Below, piece by piece: positions 1 to 11,010 of a DNA stretch of 64,000 bases. A model generated the notes under the pieces. It was not told the origin of the DNA, made no database searches, and was given only the letters and a program-made list of their open reading frames with translations. Within the stretch, counting starts at the first letter, position 1, and each line of letters begins with the position of its first letter. The translations under genes and the position numbers were made by a program. Source of the stretch: Camellia lanceoleosa. Taxonomy: Eukaryota > Streptophyta > Magnoliopsida > Ericales > Theaceae. The DNA is taken from the NCBI GenBank assembly GCA_025200525.1, contig JANUSC010000381.1:141731-205730 (forward strand), written 5' to 3'.

Positions 1-296
1 CCAATGATTGTTATGTTGAATTTTGGAAGATCAAATCGCTTATTCCTTTGTGTCTATCCGCAATTGATTTAAATTTTATATTGTGTGAATATGATTCATT
101 ACTTAAAATTGAACGTATTAATTGTTTATTTATTAAATCTGTTTGACAATCATAATTGATATCACCTAAAAATTAAAAATTTAAGTGCCTACACTCTTAA
201 AATGTAGGCTAAAATTTAAGTTATACGAAACTTACTTAACTTTGGCTGAATTTATTAATATTAAACATAAGTATCAATATATACTATTATAAACTC
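1..296. other. AT-rich non-coding flank
   Basis: This stretch is AT-rich with no convincing coding frame, RNA gene or recognisable repeat. Confidence 0.5.
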
Positions 297-565
297 ATGA
301 CTACCGCCACTAATACTACCACCACCACTGTCACCACCACCACCACCTTCATCATGCCACCGCCACTACCAGGGCCATCACTACCGCTACCACCACTATG
401 CCGCCGCCACCACTACCACCATTACTATCACCACCGCCTCCGCCACCACCACCACATACAATCACCACTATCATGCCGCCACCACCACTACTTCTATCAC
501 TATCACGGCTACTGCTACCGCTACTACCACCACCATTGCCACCACCACTACCGCCATCATCATAA
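297..565. repeat. CCA/CCG trinucleotide microsatellite
   Basis: An imperfect run of CCA, CCG, CTA and TCA triplets, interrupted but in phase for about 270 bp. Both strands are open for 88-100 codons only because the triplet run avoids stops. The predicted products (His/Pro/Tyr-rich on plus, Gly/Ser-rich on minus) are low complexity. I treat it as a simple repeat, not a gene. Confidence 0.85.
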
Positions 566-2278
566 TATAAAAATTGAAATATACAATTTTCAAATTTAAT
601 CTTATACATATCAAACAATTTAATTTTTATAACTTCTTATCAAAAAAATAAAATAAATTACAACATAATTTTTTAAGATATATGAAATAATAAAAATAGA
701 CAAACAATTTGTGACGGAGGTAGTTAAACATATTCTAACTTGTAACTACATTCTTATGTTCTTCAAAAAATGGCTACAAGCGGACCAATTCACCCCCTTA
801 AATTTTACTCAAAATCATGAGTTAAATTATATTTTCAAATTCTATCCTTTATAGGATTGTAATAAGAAAATTCATTACATCATCCAATAATAGAAGGTTG
901 TGGCTCCTATCATTTCATGTAATATTAGGGTTATTTGGAATGATGTATTTCTTAACATTTTATAAAAAGATGTGCGAAAAAATAAAGAGATAATATTACT
1001 TTAAAAAATAAAAAATATATTTATATAATGTACCCCAAACCAAACCTATAGTTTCATTTAGACATTATAGTAAAATATTCTTTTCACAATACTTTTTCTT
1101 TCTAATAAATCCTCACTCGATTTGGGCCCGACCTTGGCCATGGCCTTTCCTGGTGGGTGGCTGCAAAAAAGTTGATTTTTGTTTGTTTTTGGCAATAAAA
1201 TTTTTATGTATCTGTATCTTTTTCTTTGCTCTTCTAATTTGTTTTGTTCGAAAGGATTAATTTCATCTATAATTTCTTTTTCTTTTGCTTTTTAATTATC
1301 TTTTAGAGAAATAATATTTATCATGGGATTTATTTTATCATTTTATGTGTATTTTCATACAACAAATATTATATATGTGTAAGATCATTATATTTAAAAA
1401 CAATGAGATATAAAAAAATTTAATAAAATTGATAAAATAATACTACAATGCAATGAAACAGCCCTCTTTCTTTTATTTTGATGCACATGTGGGATTTCTT
1501 TTTAATTGTAGGGTGGTTAGGTAGATTTGGAAATGGTTATTCATACATAAAATTTATATTATAAACATCAAAAAATGATATGACAATGTCATTTTGATAA
1601 ATAAATATCACCTTTGTGGATATTTTATTTTAAAGTGAATGGTCTATATCACCTTTGTGGATATTTTTTATTTAAAAGAAAATGAGAAAGTAAAAATTAT
1701 AAAATTGTGATATATGAAATGAGATTGCTTTTCTATTTTTTATTTTTATTTTTTATCGGCAAAGTAAATTTTTTTATTAAAAACATAAAAATAAAAAAAA
1801 AAAAAGAAAAATAAATCGTGAGAGACTCGAAAAGTTAACAAACTCTCCTTCATTTGCTACTCATAAACTCACAGCCTACTCCTTGCCTCACCATGAAATG
1901 AGATTGTTTAATCAATATTTGTGCCTAATCAATACTGCAAACACATTTATGTCATTAACAAGTCATAATGTTGTTGAACTGGATGTGAAGTGTACAAATA
2001 AATATCCCACCCCCTTATTCCAATTTGCCCCCTCTATTCGTATATGAAATATCTGTCACACAATGCATTTACACTTCTTATTAATGTGGGTCTTATATTA
2101 ATTCGTGTGGACTCCACACCAATAATACAAAAGGTCTGAATCTATATATTATATAAGGAAAGGGAATTTTTTTAGTAAGGAGTTTTATGAGAGTTTTAAT
2201 ATTTCATATTAATTTTCTTGATTTTTTTAATTTTAAACAATTAAGAAAATTTCTATTGGCTAACTTTTATTTAATAAT
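566..2278. other. AT-rich non-coding DNA with small repeats
   Basis: No supported gene. A 22-base block beginning TATCACCTTTGTGGATATTT occurs twice in direct orientation, near 1605 and 1647. A poly(A)-rich patch lies at 1794-1812. From about 2190 the sequence passes into the CCCACAT/TATA repeat family that forms segment A. Confidence 0.5.
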
Positions 2279-3006
2279 CCCACATCAGGAAAAGAAAGAA
2301 AAAAAAAAGTGATATTTTACTCATATAAAAGGAATCTCATACTCTCATCCCATTATTAAATTAGTATGAGTTTCAATATCTCATACTAATTTTCTTGATT
2401 TTAAAAAATTAAGAAAATCTCTATTGGATAGTTTTTATTTAATAATCCCACATTGGGGAAAAAAAAGAAAAATTATTTTACTTATACATTTAATATTGTA
2501 ATGTTGTACATGTTTCAATTCAATGTAATTTAAATTTTTAATTAATTAATTATGACCTAGCCGATTAGGCTAAATCATTTTTGATTTGTTGGTTTAACCG
2601 CGATTTTAACGGTTTTATCAAAATATATTGATTAGATTTGTTTGATTCGAAATAAACTAAAAATTGATCTAATTAAAGATTGAAAGACTGAGATTACTTG
2701 ATTAGAAATAAACTTTCCGTCCAAATAATTGTTAACTTTTATTTCATAATCCCACATCGGATAAAGAAAAAAAAAAGTGAATTGTTTCATTTATATAAAG
2801 TGAATCTTAATAGTATAGTATTGTGTATATTTCAATTCAAGACAGTTTAAATTTTAAAATTAAGATAACATTTAAAAGATTTAATTAATTAATTTTTGTA
2901 TAAGTTGGTTGGTCATTTGACTTAACTGATTAGGCTGAACCATTTTGGGTTTGACCAATTCATCGGTTTAATCGCGATTTTTCATACTAATTTTATTAAT
3001 TGTAAA
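2279..3006. repeat. Segment A, copy 1, left part (CCCACAT/TATA repeats)
   Basis: Diverged direct repeats of about 170-300 bp. Each has a run TTTTAAA-AATTAAGAAAAT, then TAATCCCACAT, a purine tract, and TATATAAA or CATATAAA about 32-33 nt further on. Copies of CCCACAT are at 2279, 2448 and 2751. The best copy is ATCCCACATCG at 2749-2759 with TATATAAA from 2792. The same stretch recurs at 23417-24140 without the copia element, which sets the left limit of the duplicated macro-unit. Confidence 0.7.
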
Positions 3007-3976
3007 TGTTAGGTCCCTTTATTGTCAAATCCGGTGACAAAACTTTGTGCATGATCAAAATGAAGATTTTGTATTTTTGTATCGTCACGCCGAAGGCCAT
3101 GTCTTCGGCGGCTTCGAGGATCTCGAGATATTGGACAGTCTGCGAAATCTTGAAGGGTGTGCATTCGGCCGGCGAATGAGCGCCGAGCGCATCTCAGTTT
3201 ATTCGCGCAGTTTTTTTGTTCAGGCCGCTCGAGCGGAGAATGGAGCGCTCGAGCGGAGGTCGCGATTTCAGAACCCGATTTCAGAATCCTATTGGCATCA
3301 AGAGTTGTTATCTTTCAGATTTGGGACTCTTTATGGTTTTCTATAAGTAAATAGTTTTCTCCTAAAACTATAACTGAATTTTTCAAGATCTGATTCAAGG
3401 ATTCAAGAGTTTTGTTTGAAGTGTTCTTCTAAAAGTTTTCTAAGTTTTCTTTGATGTTCTTGAGAGAGTTCTAAAACTCATGAGTTAAAATTCATACATC
3501 AAAGAGGTTGATACTTTATATTCAAGAGTGTTATCTTCGGCGGAATCCGAAGATCCTTACGTAAAGATTCAAAAGGTGTTTGTTCTTTACGTAGTCGTTA
3601 ATTCGACAAGTGAAGTTGAGGTGTGGAACCAACTTGAGAATCGGTTCGATGGCGGCGTGGTAAAAGAGTTCTGAAGATTGAGAGACAAATTGAGTGGTTT
3701 GGGTAATTTGTATGATTTCTTTGTAATCTTGTAGTCCTTCTATAGTGGATTGATTAGTGGCGGTTCGCCGTGGTTTTGATTACAATTGAAGGTTCTTCAA
3801 TTGTGGTTTTTCCACGTAAAAAAATCGATTGTGTTGATTTATTATTTATTCCTAAAAAACAAACAAACTAAAATCTCACTCGTAAGTGCTTGATGATTTT
3901 AGATTGAGTGTTTTTGGAATTTTTGGCTTTGGGATATTTTAATCCTTATCTAATCACGAATCACATAGGATTTTCA
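3007..3976 (+). repeat. 5' LTR of the copia element
   Basis: A 970-bp LTR bounded by TG...CA. From 3256 to the end it is almost base-for-base the same as the 3' LTR, so the insertion is young. Between 3085 and 3185 four palindromes that are intact in the 3' LTR are scrambled; two remain at 3226-3235 and 3246-3255. A further cluster of differences at 3625-3705 falls mainly on CAG/CTG positions of the 3' LTR. Confidence 0.92.
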
Positions 3977-3978
3977 AT

Positions 3979-3990
3979 TGGTATCCGAGC
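3979..3990 (+). promoter_or_regulatory. Primer-binding site (tRNA-iMet type)
   Basis: TGGTATCCGAGC lies 2 nt inside the 5' LTR. It matches the usual plant copia primer site TGGTATCAGAGC except at one or two central bases, and would pair with the 3' end of initiator tRNA-Met to prime minus-strand synthesis. Confidence 0.85.
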
Positions 3991-4034
3991 GGGTCACTCT
4001 TTGTTTTTTCAAAACTATAGGAGTGTGATTTTGT

Positions 4035-6956
4035 GTGACTAGTTTTATGGATTCTATTCGTGAAGGTAACTCGACTCATAGACCCCCTTTACTAGACGGT
4101 ACAAACTATTCTTATTGGAAAGCTCGCATGAGAGCATTTTTAAAATCTATCGATGAGAAAGTTTGGCACTGTGTTGTCTTTGGGTGGAGTGAACCTACTA
4201 TCACTATAGATGGCATTGATATTCCTAAACCTCTAGATAAATGGGACACAACTGATTATCAGAACTCGAGTTGGAACAGCAAGGCTCTCAACTCCCTCTT
4301 CTGCTTTGTCACACCTGAAGAATTCCGTCGAATTTGCACGTGTGAAATAGCAAAAGAGGCGTGGGATATTCTTGAAACAATTCACGAAGGAACTACCTCT
4401 GTCAAAAGGTCAAAACTTCAACGTCTCACATCTGCCTTCGAAACCCTTTTTATGCGCGATGATGAGACGTTTGATGATTTCTATGCAAAACTTAGTGATA
4501 TCGTGAATTCCTGTTTCACTCTCGGTGAAAAAATCCCGGAAGCTAAAGTTGTGGGAAAAATTTTGAGGTCCCTTCCCGAGAGGTTCCAATCAAAGGTGAC
4601 AGCTATTGAGGAGGCTCAGAATGTTGATACCCTCAAGCTCGATCAATTGGTTGGAAATTTGCAGACTTATGAAGCACACCAAATTTCTAAGAAAAAGCAA
4701 AAAGAAAGTATGGCTTTCACAAGTACTCATGAGACTGCAAAACCTCCGGAGACTGAATTTGACTTAGAGTCTGAGATGACGGCTATGCTTACAAAACAGT
4801 TTAAAAAATTTTTAAAAAAGAAGCCTAATTTCAGAGCACCTATTTCAAAAGATAAGAGTAATGACAAACCCAAAACTTTTCCACCAAAATTAGCTCAAAC
4901 CACTGAAAAGAAGGTTGTTAGGGGGCCAGGGGTCAAGTGCTTTGAATGCCAAGGGTTTGGCCACATATCCCTTGAATGTCCTACGAAAAAGAATCGGAAG
5001 AAAGTCTACACCGTAACTTGGGATGATGAAAGCGGGTCGGAGCAAGAACCCGAAGAACCTGAATCTGGTGAAGATGGGGATAGTGCTTTCATGGCATTTT
5101 GGGCCACGGTTTCTCAACCTCTTCCAAAGCCTTCGGGATCAGCCCGTGGTCAGAACTTGCATCATGCTCCCACCTTTGATGGGACCAACTACCTGTATTG
5201 GAAAATTAGAATGAGAGCTTTTCTGAGAGCCTTTGAACCAGAAGGTTGGCAAACCATTGAAGAAGACACAGAAAGTGCAGATAATCCGGGCAATCAGAGA
5301 GCCCTAATCATTATTCGTGGAGCAATTTCTAATGAAGAACAGCAACGGGTCGCTCACTGCACAAAGGCTAAAGATGCATGGGAAATTCTGAGCCAATTCC
5401 ATGAAAGAGGAGATTCACCTCCACCTCCATCCAACAACTTGTCTTCCTTGGTTGCCAGATTGGATGAGGTTAAGGAGAATGAGAAGCAAAGAGAGGATGA
5501 TGAACTATCTGAAGACATTGATGAGATCAATGGTGAAGAACTACAACAAGCGTACGAGAAGCTGTACGAGGAATCTCTGAATTTGTCTAAAACCAACGAC
5601 AAACTCTCTCTCAAGCTCAAAACATGCGAGAGTGAGAATGTCCGGCTCAAAGGAGAACTCTTGACAGCAAAGCAGAATGTCATCAAGATCTCAAGTGACA
5701 GGCAAGACTTATGTGGAAAACTTCTGTCCTGTGAAACTGAAAGGAATGAACTTCTGAGGGTGTACTCCACATATGAAGAAAAGCTTGAAAGTCTTGAGTT
5801 GTCACAAACTGCATTGGAAGAGAAAGTCAGACAGAAAGAAGAAGAACTCCGTATTGCTAGAGCAACAATTGCCATGTGGAACAAAGGTTCCAGATCTCTA
5901 GAAGACATACTTGGGTCTCAACAAATGGGTTCTGACAAAAGAGGGCTAGGCTATGGTACGACAGCTCACAAGGAACAGGCCTCTACTTCACATAACTTGA
6001 AGACTCAAGCAAAGGGCAAATTGAAGATAGACCAGGTTGATCCTTCTCTTCATCAAGCAAAAGCTGGTAAGATCAACAAAAAGGAGGTAAAACCTGTTTT
6101 TATTTGTCATCACTGTGGTAGGTATGGCCACATTCGTCCTTACTGTTTTGAATTGTTTGGTAAGGTGTCTCAAAAGGGTAGAAATTCTAACACTTTTTGG
6201 GTTAGGAGACAACCTTACATGTCTAGGCGGAACACCAAGACTAAAAAGATTTGGGTTAGAAAAGATGATTTGACTTGTTTTGTTGCTCACACTGCTCTAA
6301 AAGCACGTGACTCACACATGTGGTATCTTGATAGTGGGTGCTCTCGTCATATGTCCGGTAACAAATCCTACTTCACCTCCCTTGAAAAATATGAAGGAGG
6401 AATTGTTACTTTTGGAGATGGCGGCACTTCTAGAGTCATTGGTAAGGGCTCTATAAGTGTTGCTGGTCTTCCCAAGCTAGATAATGCCTTACTTGTTGAT
6501 GGTCTTAAAGCTAATCTTTTGAGCATTAGTCAAATGTGTGATTCCCATCATGAAGTTTTGTTTTCAAAAGATAAATGTGAAATTTTGGATAAAAAAGGAA
6601 ATACCGTTTTACATGGGGTTCGCACATCTGATAACTGCTATGGAATTCTCACTACTAATGATCTCACTTGTCATTCTGCCATCATAAGTAACATTGATCT
6701 GTGGCATCAAAGATTAGGTCACATGAATTTCAAAGACCTAACTAAGATAGCCAATAAAGAACTTGTGAGAGGAGTACCTAAACTGGGTAAGAATTTGAGC
6801 CATGTGTGTGGACCATGTCAGCTTGGCAAGCAAACCCGTGCTCCGCACAAAAAGGTGAACAGCTTTACAACCAAACGTCCTCTTGAATTAGTTCACATGG
6901 ATTTAATGGGTCCTACTCGCACTGAAAGCATTGGAGGTAAAAGATACATTTTTTAA
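4035..6956 (+). CDS. copia Gag plus protease and N-terminal integrase, with a second gag-like domain
   Basis: The 973-codon frame opens 59 nt after the LTR. Residues 20-30 hold DGTNYSYW, the start of a UBN2/DUF4219 gag domain that runs to about 220. A CCHC zinc knuckle starts at residue 302 (CFECQGFGHISLEC). A second, shorter gag-like domain begins at 381 (FDGTNYLYWK) and ends near 460. Residues about 480-640 are a Glu/Lys/Leu-rich coiled coil. A second knuckle starts at 691 (CHHCGRYGHIRPYC). The aspartic protease motif DSG is at 766-768, the integrase zinc-finger domain (WHQRLGH, CGPCQLGK) at about 888-935, and the first integrase Asp in HMDLMGP near 955. The frame stops in a T run where integrase plainly continues in another frame, so the break is a one-base slip. 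The second gag-like module is the odd feature. Confidence 0.9.
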   Translation: MTSFMDSIREGNSTHRPPLLDGTNYSYWKARMRAFLKSIDEKVWHCVVFGWSEPTITIDGIDIPKPLDKWDTTDYQNSSWNSKALNSLFCFVTPEEFRRICTCEIAKEAWDILETIHEGTTSVKRSKLQRLTSAFETLFMRDDETFDDFYAKLSDIVNSCFTLGEKIPEAKVVGKILRSLPERFQSKVTAIEEAQNVDTLKLDQLVGNLQTYEAHQISKKKQKESMAFTSTHETAKPPETEFDLESEMTAMLTKQFKKFLKKKPNFRAPISKDKSNDKPKTFPPKLAQTTEKKVVRGPGVKCFECQGFGHISLECPTKKNRKKVYTVTWDDESGSEQEPEEPESGEDGDSAFMAFWATVSQPLPKPSGSARGQNLHHAPTFDGTNYLYWKIRMRAFLRAFEPEGWQTIEEDTESADNPGNQRALIIIRGAISNEEQQRVAHCTKAKDAWEILSQFHERGDSPPPPSNNLSSLVARLDEVKENEKQREDDELSEDIDEINGEELQQAYEKLYEESLNLSKTNDKLSLKLKTCESENVRLKGELLTAKQNVIKISSDRQDLCGKLLSCETERNELLRVYSTYEEKLESLELSQTALEEKVRQKEEELRIARATIAMWNKGSRSLEDILGSQQMGSDKRGLGYGTTAHKEQASTSHNLKTQAKGKLKIDQVDPSLHQAKAGKINKKEVKPVFICHHCGRYGHIRPYCFELFGKVSQKGRNSNTFWVRRQPYMSRRNTKTKKIWVRKDDLTCFVAHTALKARDSHMWYLDSGCSRHMSGNKSYFTSLEKYEGGIVTFGDGGTSRVIGKGSISVAGLPKLDNALLVDGLKANLLSISQMCDSHHEVLFSKDKCEILDKKGNTVLHGVRTSDNCYGILTTNDLTCHSAIISNIDLWHQRLGHMNFKDLTKIANKELVRGVPKLGKNLSHVCGPCQLGKQTRAPHKKVNSFTTKRPLELVHMDLMGPTRTESIGGKRYIF

Positions 6957-7761
6957 CTGTTGATGATTTTACTCGTTTCTCATGGGTAAATTTTTTAAGG
7001 GAAAAATCTGATACGTTTGATGCTTTCCAGGCTTTAGTCCTTAAAATCCAAAATGAACAAGGTGTTCCCATTGGGCGTATCATAAGAATCCGAACTGATC
7101 ATGGTCGTGAATTTGAAAATAGTTCGTTTTCGGATTTTTGTGATATGCATGGAATTAAGCATGAGTTTTCACGACCTATTACTCCACAACAAAATGGAGT
7201 GGTTGAGAGGAAGAACGAGTTGTTCAAGAAATGGCTAGGGTCATGCTCCTTAGTAAGAGTCTTCCTCCAAAGTTTTGGGCCGAAGCCTTAAATACTGCTG
7301 TTTATGTCATAAATCGTGTGTATTTAAGGCCCGGCACTTTACAAACTCCTTATGAATTGTGGAAGGGTATGAAACCTAATGTAAAATACTTCAAAACTTT
7401 TGGGAGTAAGTGTTACATCTTTAAAGATAGAGAGCCCTTGGGCAAATTTGACTCCCGAAGTGATGAAGGTATTTTCCTAGGGTATTCAACCAACAGTAGG
7501 GCTTTTCGAGTCTATAACCTGCGAACTTCATCATTAATGGAATCTATCAATGTGGTTATAGATGACACAGGTTCACCAACTTCAGCAACAAATGAGGATG
7601 ACAATGGTGAGGTTCCAAGCTTGGATACTGAATCACAAAATCAAGGAGATGCTGCGACTCAATCACAAGAAATTATTACAGCACCATCCTCACAGGTAAG
7701 TTCAAGTCCAAAGAGTGCTCAAAAGAACAAAGACTGTTCCTCCGATCACCCAAAGTCATGA
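6957..7761 (+). pseudogene. copia integrase, continuation in shifted frames
   Basis: Directly after the stop at 6954-6956 another frame continues the integrase core (DDFTRFSW, then TDHGREFE with the second catalytic Asp, and PQQNGVVERKN with the catalytic Glu near 7205). A second shift follows about 7215. The frame from 7231 then carries the C-terminal part, with SLPPKFWAEAL, TPYELWKG, and GIFLGYS near 7470-7490. The tail to 7761 is Ser/Asp/Gln-rich, as usual between integrase and reverse transcriptase. All three D,D,E residues are visible. The two shifts could be real mutations or sequence error, since the second sits at a C-rich CNG context. Confidence 0.85.
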
Positions 7762-8752
7762 ACTTAAACCATCAAGAAGGGTGAAACCAATCATCCTGTT
7801 CAACGAGTAATTGGGAGTGTTTGGATCGAATGAAAACCCAAGACGATTCGAGATGAGGTATCACATATGTGTTATGTTTCTTTGATTGAACCTAAGAATG
7901 TTAAAGAGGCCTTGCTAGATGATAGTTGGGTTAATGCTATGCATGAAGAATTAGGTCAATTTGAACGTAACAAAGTTTGGACTCTTGTTCCCAGACCTAG
8001 AGACATGAATGTGATAGGTACCAAGTGGATCTTTAAAAATAAATCGATGAGAATGGTAATTGTGAGAAATAAAGCTAGGTTGGTTGCTCAAGGCTACACA
8101 CAAGTAGAGGGTATTGACTATGATGAGACGTTTGCCCGTTGCGTCTCGAATCCATTCGCATATTACTTGGTGTTGCATGTTTTCTTGGCTTTAAATTGTT
8201 TCAAATGGATGTGAAAAGTGCTTTTCGAATGGGTACTTAAAAGAAGAGGCATATGTTGAGCAACCAAAAGGGTTTGAGGACCCTAAATGTCCTAATCATG
8301 TCTACAAGTTAGACAAGGCTTTGTATGGGTTGAAACAAGCCCCTCGGGCTTGGTATGATAGGCTTACTACCTTTCTTCTTGATAATGATTTTCAAAGGGG
8401 TAGTGTGGATAAGACATTATTTGTGAAACATACTAAGTCTCATATTCTTGTTGCCCCGATATATGTTGATGATATTGTGTTTGGTTCCTTTACTTCTTGA
8501 TCATCTTGTGAAATATTTTTTGGATTGCATGACACATGAGTTTGAGATGAGCATGATGGGAGAGTTGTCTTACTTTTGGGTCTCCAAATTAAACAGTCTC
8601 CTTCGGTATATTTGTTTCTCGTCTAAGTATGCTAAAAATCTTGTGTCAAAGTTTGGTCTTGAGTCCGCCAAACATGCCCACTCCCATGAGCACCGCTTCA
8701 CCTTTCCAAAGATTCCTCTGGTATTGATGTCGATCCTACCCTTTATAAGAGT
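7762..8752 (+). pseudogene. copia reverse transcriptase, multiply frameshifted
   Basis: The frame at 7867-8214 begins the domain (EALLDDSWVNAM, VIGTKWIFKNK, NKARLVAQGYTQ, GIDYDETFA). It shifts near 8135-8150. QMDVKSAF (near 8200), [14 protein letters not shown] (8318-8360) and the catalytic YVDD (about 8461-8474) lie in other frames. Further breaks occur near 8230, 8495 and 8585-8700. At least five breaks in under 1 kb would kill the enzyme, yet the LTRs are near identical. Several breaks fall where the family motif would need CCGG, CGCG or CTG. Confidence 0.85.
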
Positions 8753-9377
8753 ATGATAGGGAGTCTTTTGTATCTCACAGCCAGTCGTCCTGATATTTCC
8801 TTCAGTGTCGGTGTTTGTGCTCGTTACCAAGCTAGTCCTAAAGAGTCTCACCTTCTTGCGGTAAAACGCATCATCAAGTATGTTAATGGGACCTTGGGGT
8901 ATGGGGTTTGGTTTTCCACTGATACTACAGCTGAAATTACTGGTTTTTCTGATGCCGACTGGGCAGGGTGTGCTGATGATAGGAAAAGTACATCCGGGGG
9001 GTGTTTTTACCTTGGGAATAATCTGGTTTCTTGGCATAGTAAAAAGCAAAATGCTATCTCTCTGTCTACTGCTGAGGATGAATACATTGCTGCAGGAAGT
9101 TGTTGTGCCCAAATGTTGTGGATGAAGCAAATGCTTCATGATTATGGAATTGAACAGAACACTCTCACTCTTTTTTGTGATAACACAAGTGCCATAAACA
9201 TTTCAAAAAATCCTGTCCAACACTCTCGCACCAAACACATTGACATCCGTCATCATTTTATTCGAGAGTTAGTGGATGAAGGCCTTGTTGTTTTGGAACA
9301 TGTTTCTCTTGAGCATCAAAAGGCGATATTTTTACAAACCCCTTGATCTTCTTCGATTTGAGTATCTTAGAAAGACC
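8753..9377 (+). pseudogene. copia RT thumb and RNase H
   Basis: The frame 8753-9346 carries the end of RT (MIGSLLYLTASRPDISF) and the whole copia RNase H: GFSDADWAGC with the first catalytic Asp, RKSTSGGCFYLG, SLSTAEDEYIAA with the catalytic Glu, LFCDNTSAI with the next Asp, and RTKHIDIRHHF. The last residues move to another frame at about 9325, where the usual C-terminal KPL-type tail reads on to about 9390. RNase H removes the RNA template strand during reverse transcription. Confidence 0.88.
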
Positions 9378-9948
9378 TTGGGTGTAATGTCTCAGTAACT
9401 AGGTTGTTTCCTGTGAGGTGAGTGTGAGTGGTTGGCATACTGTTCTTGGATGGGATAATCTATGATTGAGTTCTGATATTTTTACATCAACTTTTATATG
9501 AACACTGCTCATGTTGCATACTAAATTTGTTTTATCTTTGTTCATAACTCATTCTGAATGCCCATACTCATTTACTTCATGATCTCATTCTGTACACATC
9601 CTTGAGATAAACTGTTGCAGGGGTTTCCGCACAAGTGATCAAAGTTCTCTATGGACCACTGACAGTGTTCTTGTACTCTTTCAGAGGAATTGACCTATAC
9701 TGGTATATCATGGGTGATGTTAAGTCTCTTAACCATCTACCATCTTATTTCACTTCCATGGTTTCTCCCTCAGTACATGATTTTTGGGCATTAGGAAAAG
9801 GCTACCTCAGAGGCACCAACCAGGCCATCATTTTTGATTTCATTCTTCTCTAGTTTGGAATCCATACTCTTGAGCGTGTATGCCACCAGTGAGTGCCCAC
9901 AAGAAAGAAAAGTTTAAAAAAAAAAAAAAAAAAAAAAAAATGTTTTTC

Positions 9949-10089
9949 CGCTCGAGCGGACTGTTCTACGCTCGAGCGTAGTTTTCTCTCTTGCAGCAGT
10001 TTGACAGTTCTGAGGGATGTTTTTTAACGCTCGAGCGGTCCTATTCGAGCTCGAGCGGGAGTCAGTTTACCTTGCTCTACGCTCGAGCG
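9949..10089. repeat. Array of CGCTCGAGCG palindromes
   Basis: The 10-bp perfect palindrome CGCTCGAGCG occurs at 9949-9958, 9969-9978, 10028-10037 and 10080-10089, with a variant (AGCTCGAGCG) at 10048-10057. The same palindrome occurs six times in the 3' LTR and twice intact in the 5' LTR. Repeated motifs in the LTR and upstream of it are a known Sirevirus habit as I recall it; the role of this particular palindrome is unknown to me. Confidence 0.9.
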
Positions 10090-10100
10090 GACCTTTTTCA

Positions 10101-10243
10101 TATATATTCCCTCGCCCGACTCTTCCACTCCATTTTTTTCCCTCTTTTCATTCTCCTTCTCTAGGGTTCTTCGTGTGGCTTGGGATTGTGGTCGGTTTTG
10201 GTTTGATTGCTCATCCTTCTTGCCGATTTACTCTTGGGTAAGT
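10101..10243 (+). promoter_or_regulatory. Promoter-like module with candidate splice donor
   Basis: TATATATT at 10101-10108 follows the last palindrome. It leads into a CT-rich leader like a plant 5' UTR (CTAGGGTTCTTCG from 10161) and a consensus 5' splice site GGGTAAGT at 10236-10243. Together this resembles the start of a transcription unit inside the 3' part of the element. It may be a captured host 5' end, a promoter for a lost env-like gene, or chance. Confidence 0.35.
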
Positions 10244-10753
10244 GTTCACCTCTCTTATTTTCCTTCTTTCCCTTAAATTCGGCTGATGAGTGTTGGTTTT
10301 TGGTTGTTTGTGTTCGATTTTTGGGTCTCTCTCTGATCTCATGATTTTCTACTTGGTTTTTCTGTATGTGTGAGTCACTCGTCTTAGGGTTTGTATGTCT
10401 GGGTCTGTCATTTCTTTGTATTGCTCATACTTGCCCTGTTTTGACCTGGTTCTGTGTTTGCTCTTAAGCAAATCATTCATTTTATGATTGCCCTGTTTCA
10501 TGTCTTCATGTTGTATACATTGGATTTGGGGGTTTTTAGAACTGATTGACTGATTGTGAAGCTTACATTCTGTTATGGATATGTTATGTTTCCATGTTGC
10601 CCCATCATTTTTACTATGCTCCATGTTGCCATCTTTGGGTATGTTATGCTTACTTGTTTTGCATTCTCTACTCTGTTATTCTGCTTCATCTTGTTCATCT
10701 ACTTCAGTCACAGCAGCCTCCACCTCCTGATGCTTGATTCTTCCTTCCCTGAC

Positions 10754-10766
10754 AAAAAGGGGGAGA
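10754..10766 (+). promoter_or_regulatory. Internal (upstream) polypurine tract
   Basis: AAAAAGGGGGAGA preceded by TGAC repeats the pattern of the true tract at 11339-11349, which is also preceded by TTGAC. Multiple polypurine tracts upstream of the 3' LTR are, as I recall, a reported Sirevirus trait. It could prime an extra plus strand. Confidence 0.6.
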
Positions 10767-10771
10767 ATTTT

Positions 10772-11010
10772 GACAGTTTGGTGTATGCACAGATATGCAC
10801 AACAGTTTGGTGTATGCACAGATATGCATATAGTGTATGCACAGATATGCACAACAGTTTGGTATATGCACAGATATGCATAGATAGCTTTTGGTGATTT
10901 GCACAGATAGTTTTTGGTCTCATTGCACAGATAGTTTTTGGTCTCATTGCACAGCTGTTGGAATTGTGGTATTTTGCACAAATAGTTTTTGATCCCATTG
11001 CACAGATATA
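10772..11010. repeat. Minisatellite of about 30 bp in the 3' non-coding region
   Basis: Four near-tandem copies of a block containing TGTATGCACAGATATGCA (10772-10882). They are followed by related blocks with GATAGTTTTTGGTCTCATTG (to about 11010). Frames on both strands here are readings of the repeat. Confidence 0.85.

Noticed and set aside
297..618. Open frames on both strands (His/Pro-rich and Gly-rich)
   Set aside because: They are readings of a CCA/CCG microsatellite with no domain and no conservation.
2749..2830. A U-snRNA gene behind the USE/TATA module in segment A
   Set aside because: Nothing downstream resembles U1, U2, U4, U5 or U6, and there is no Sm site or 3' box.
10772..11010. 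A CRISPR-like repeat array
   Set aside because: The repeats are imperfect and directly adjacent with no unique spacers; it is a minisatellite inside a plant retrotransposon.
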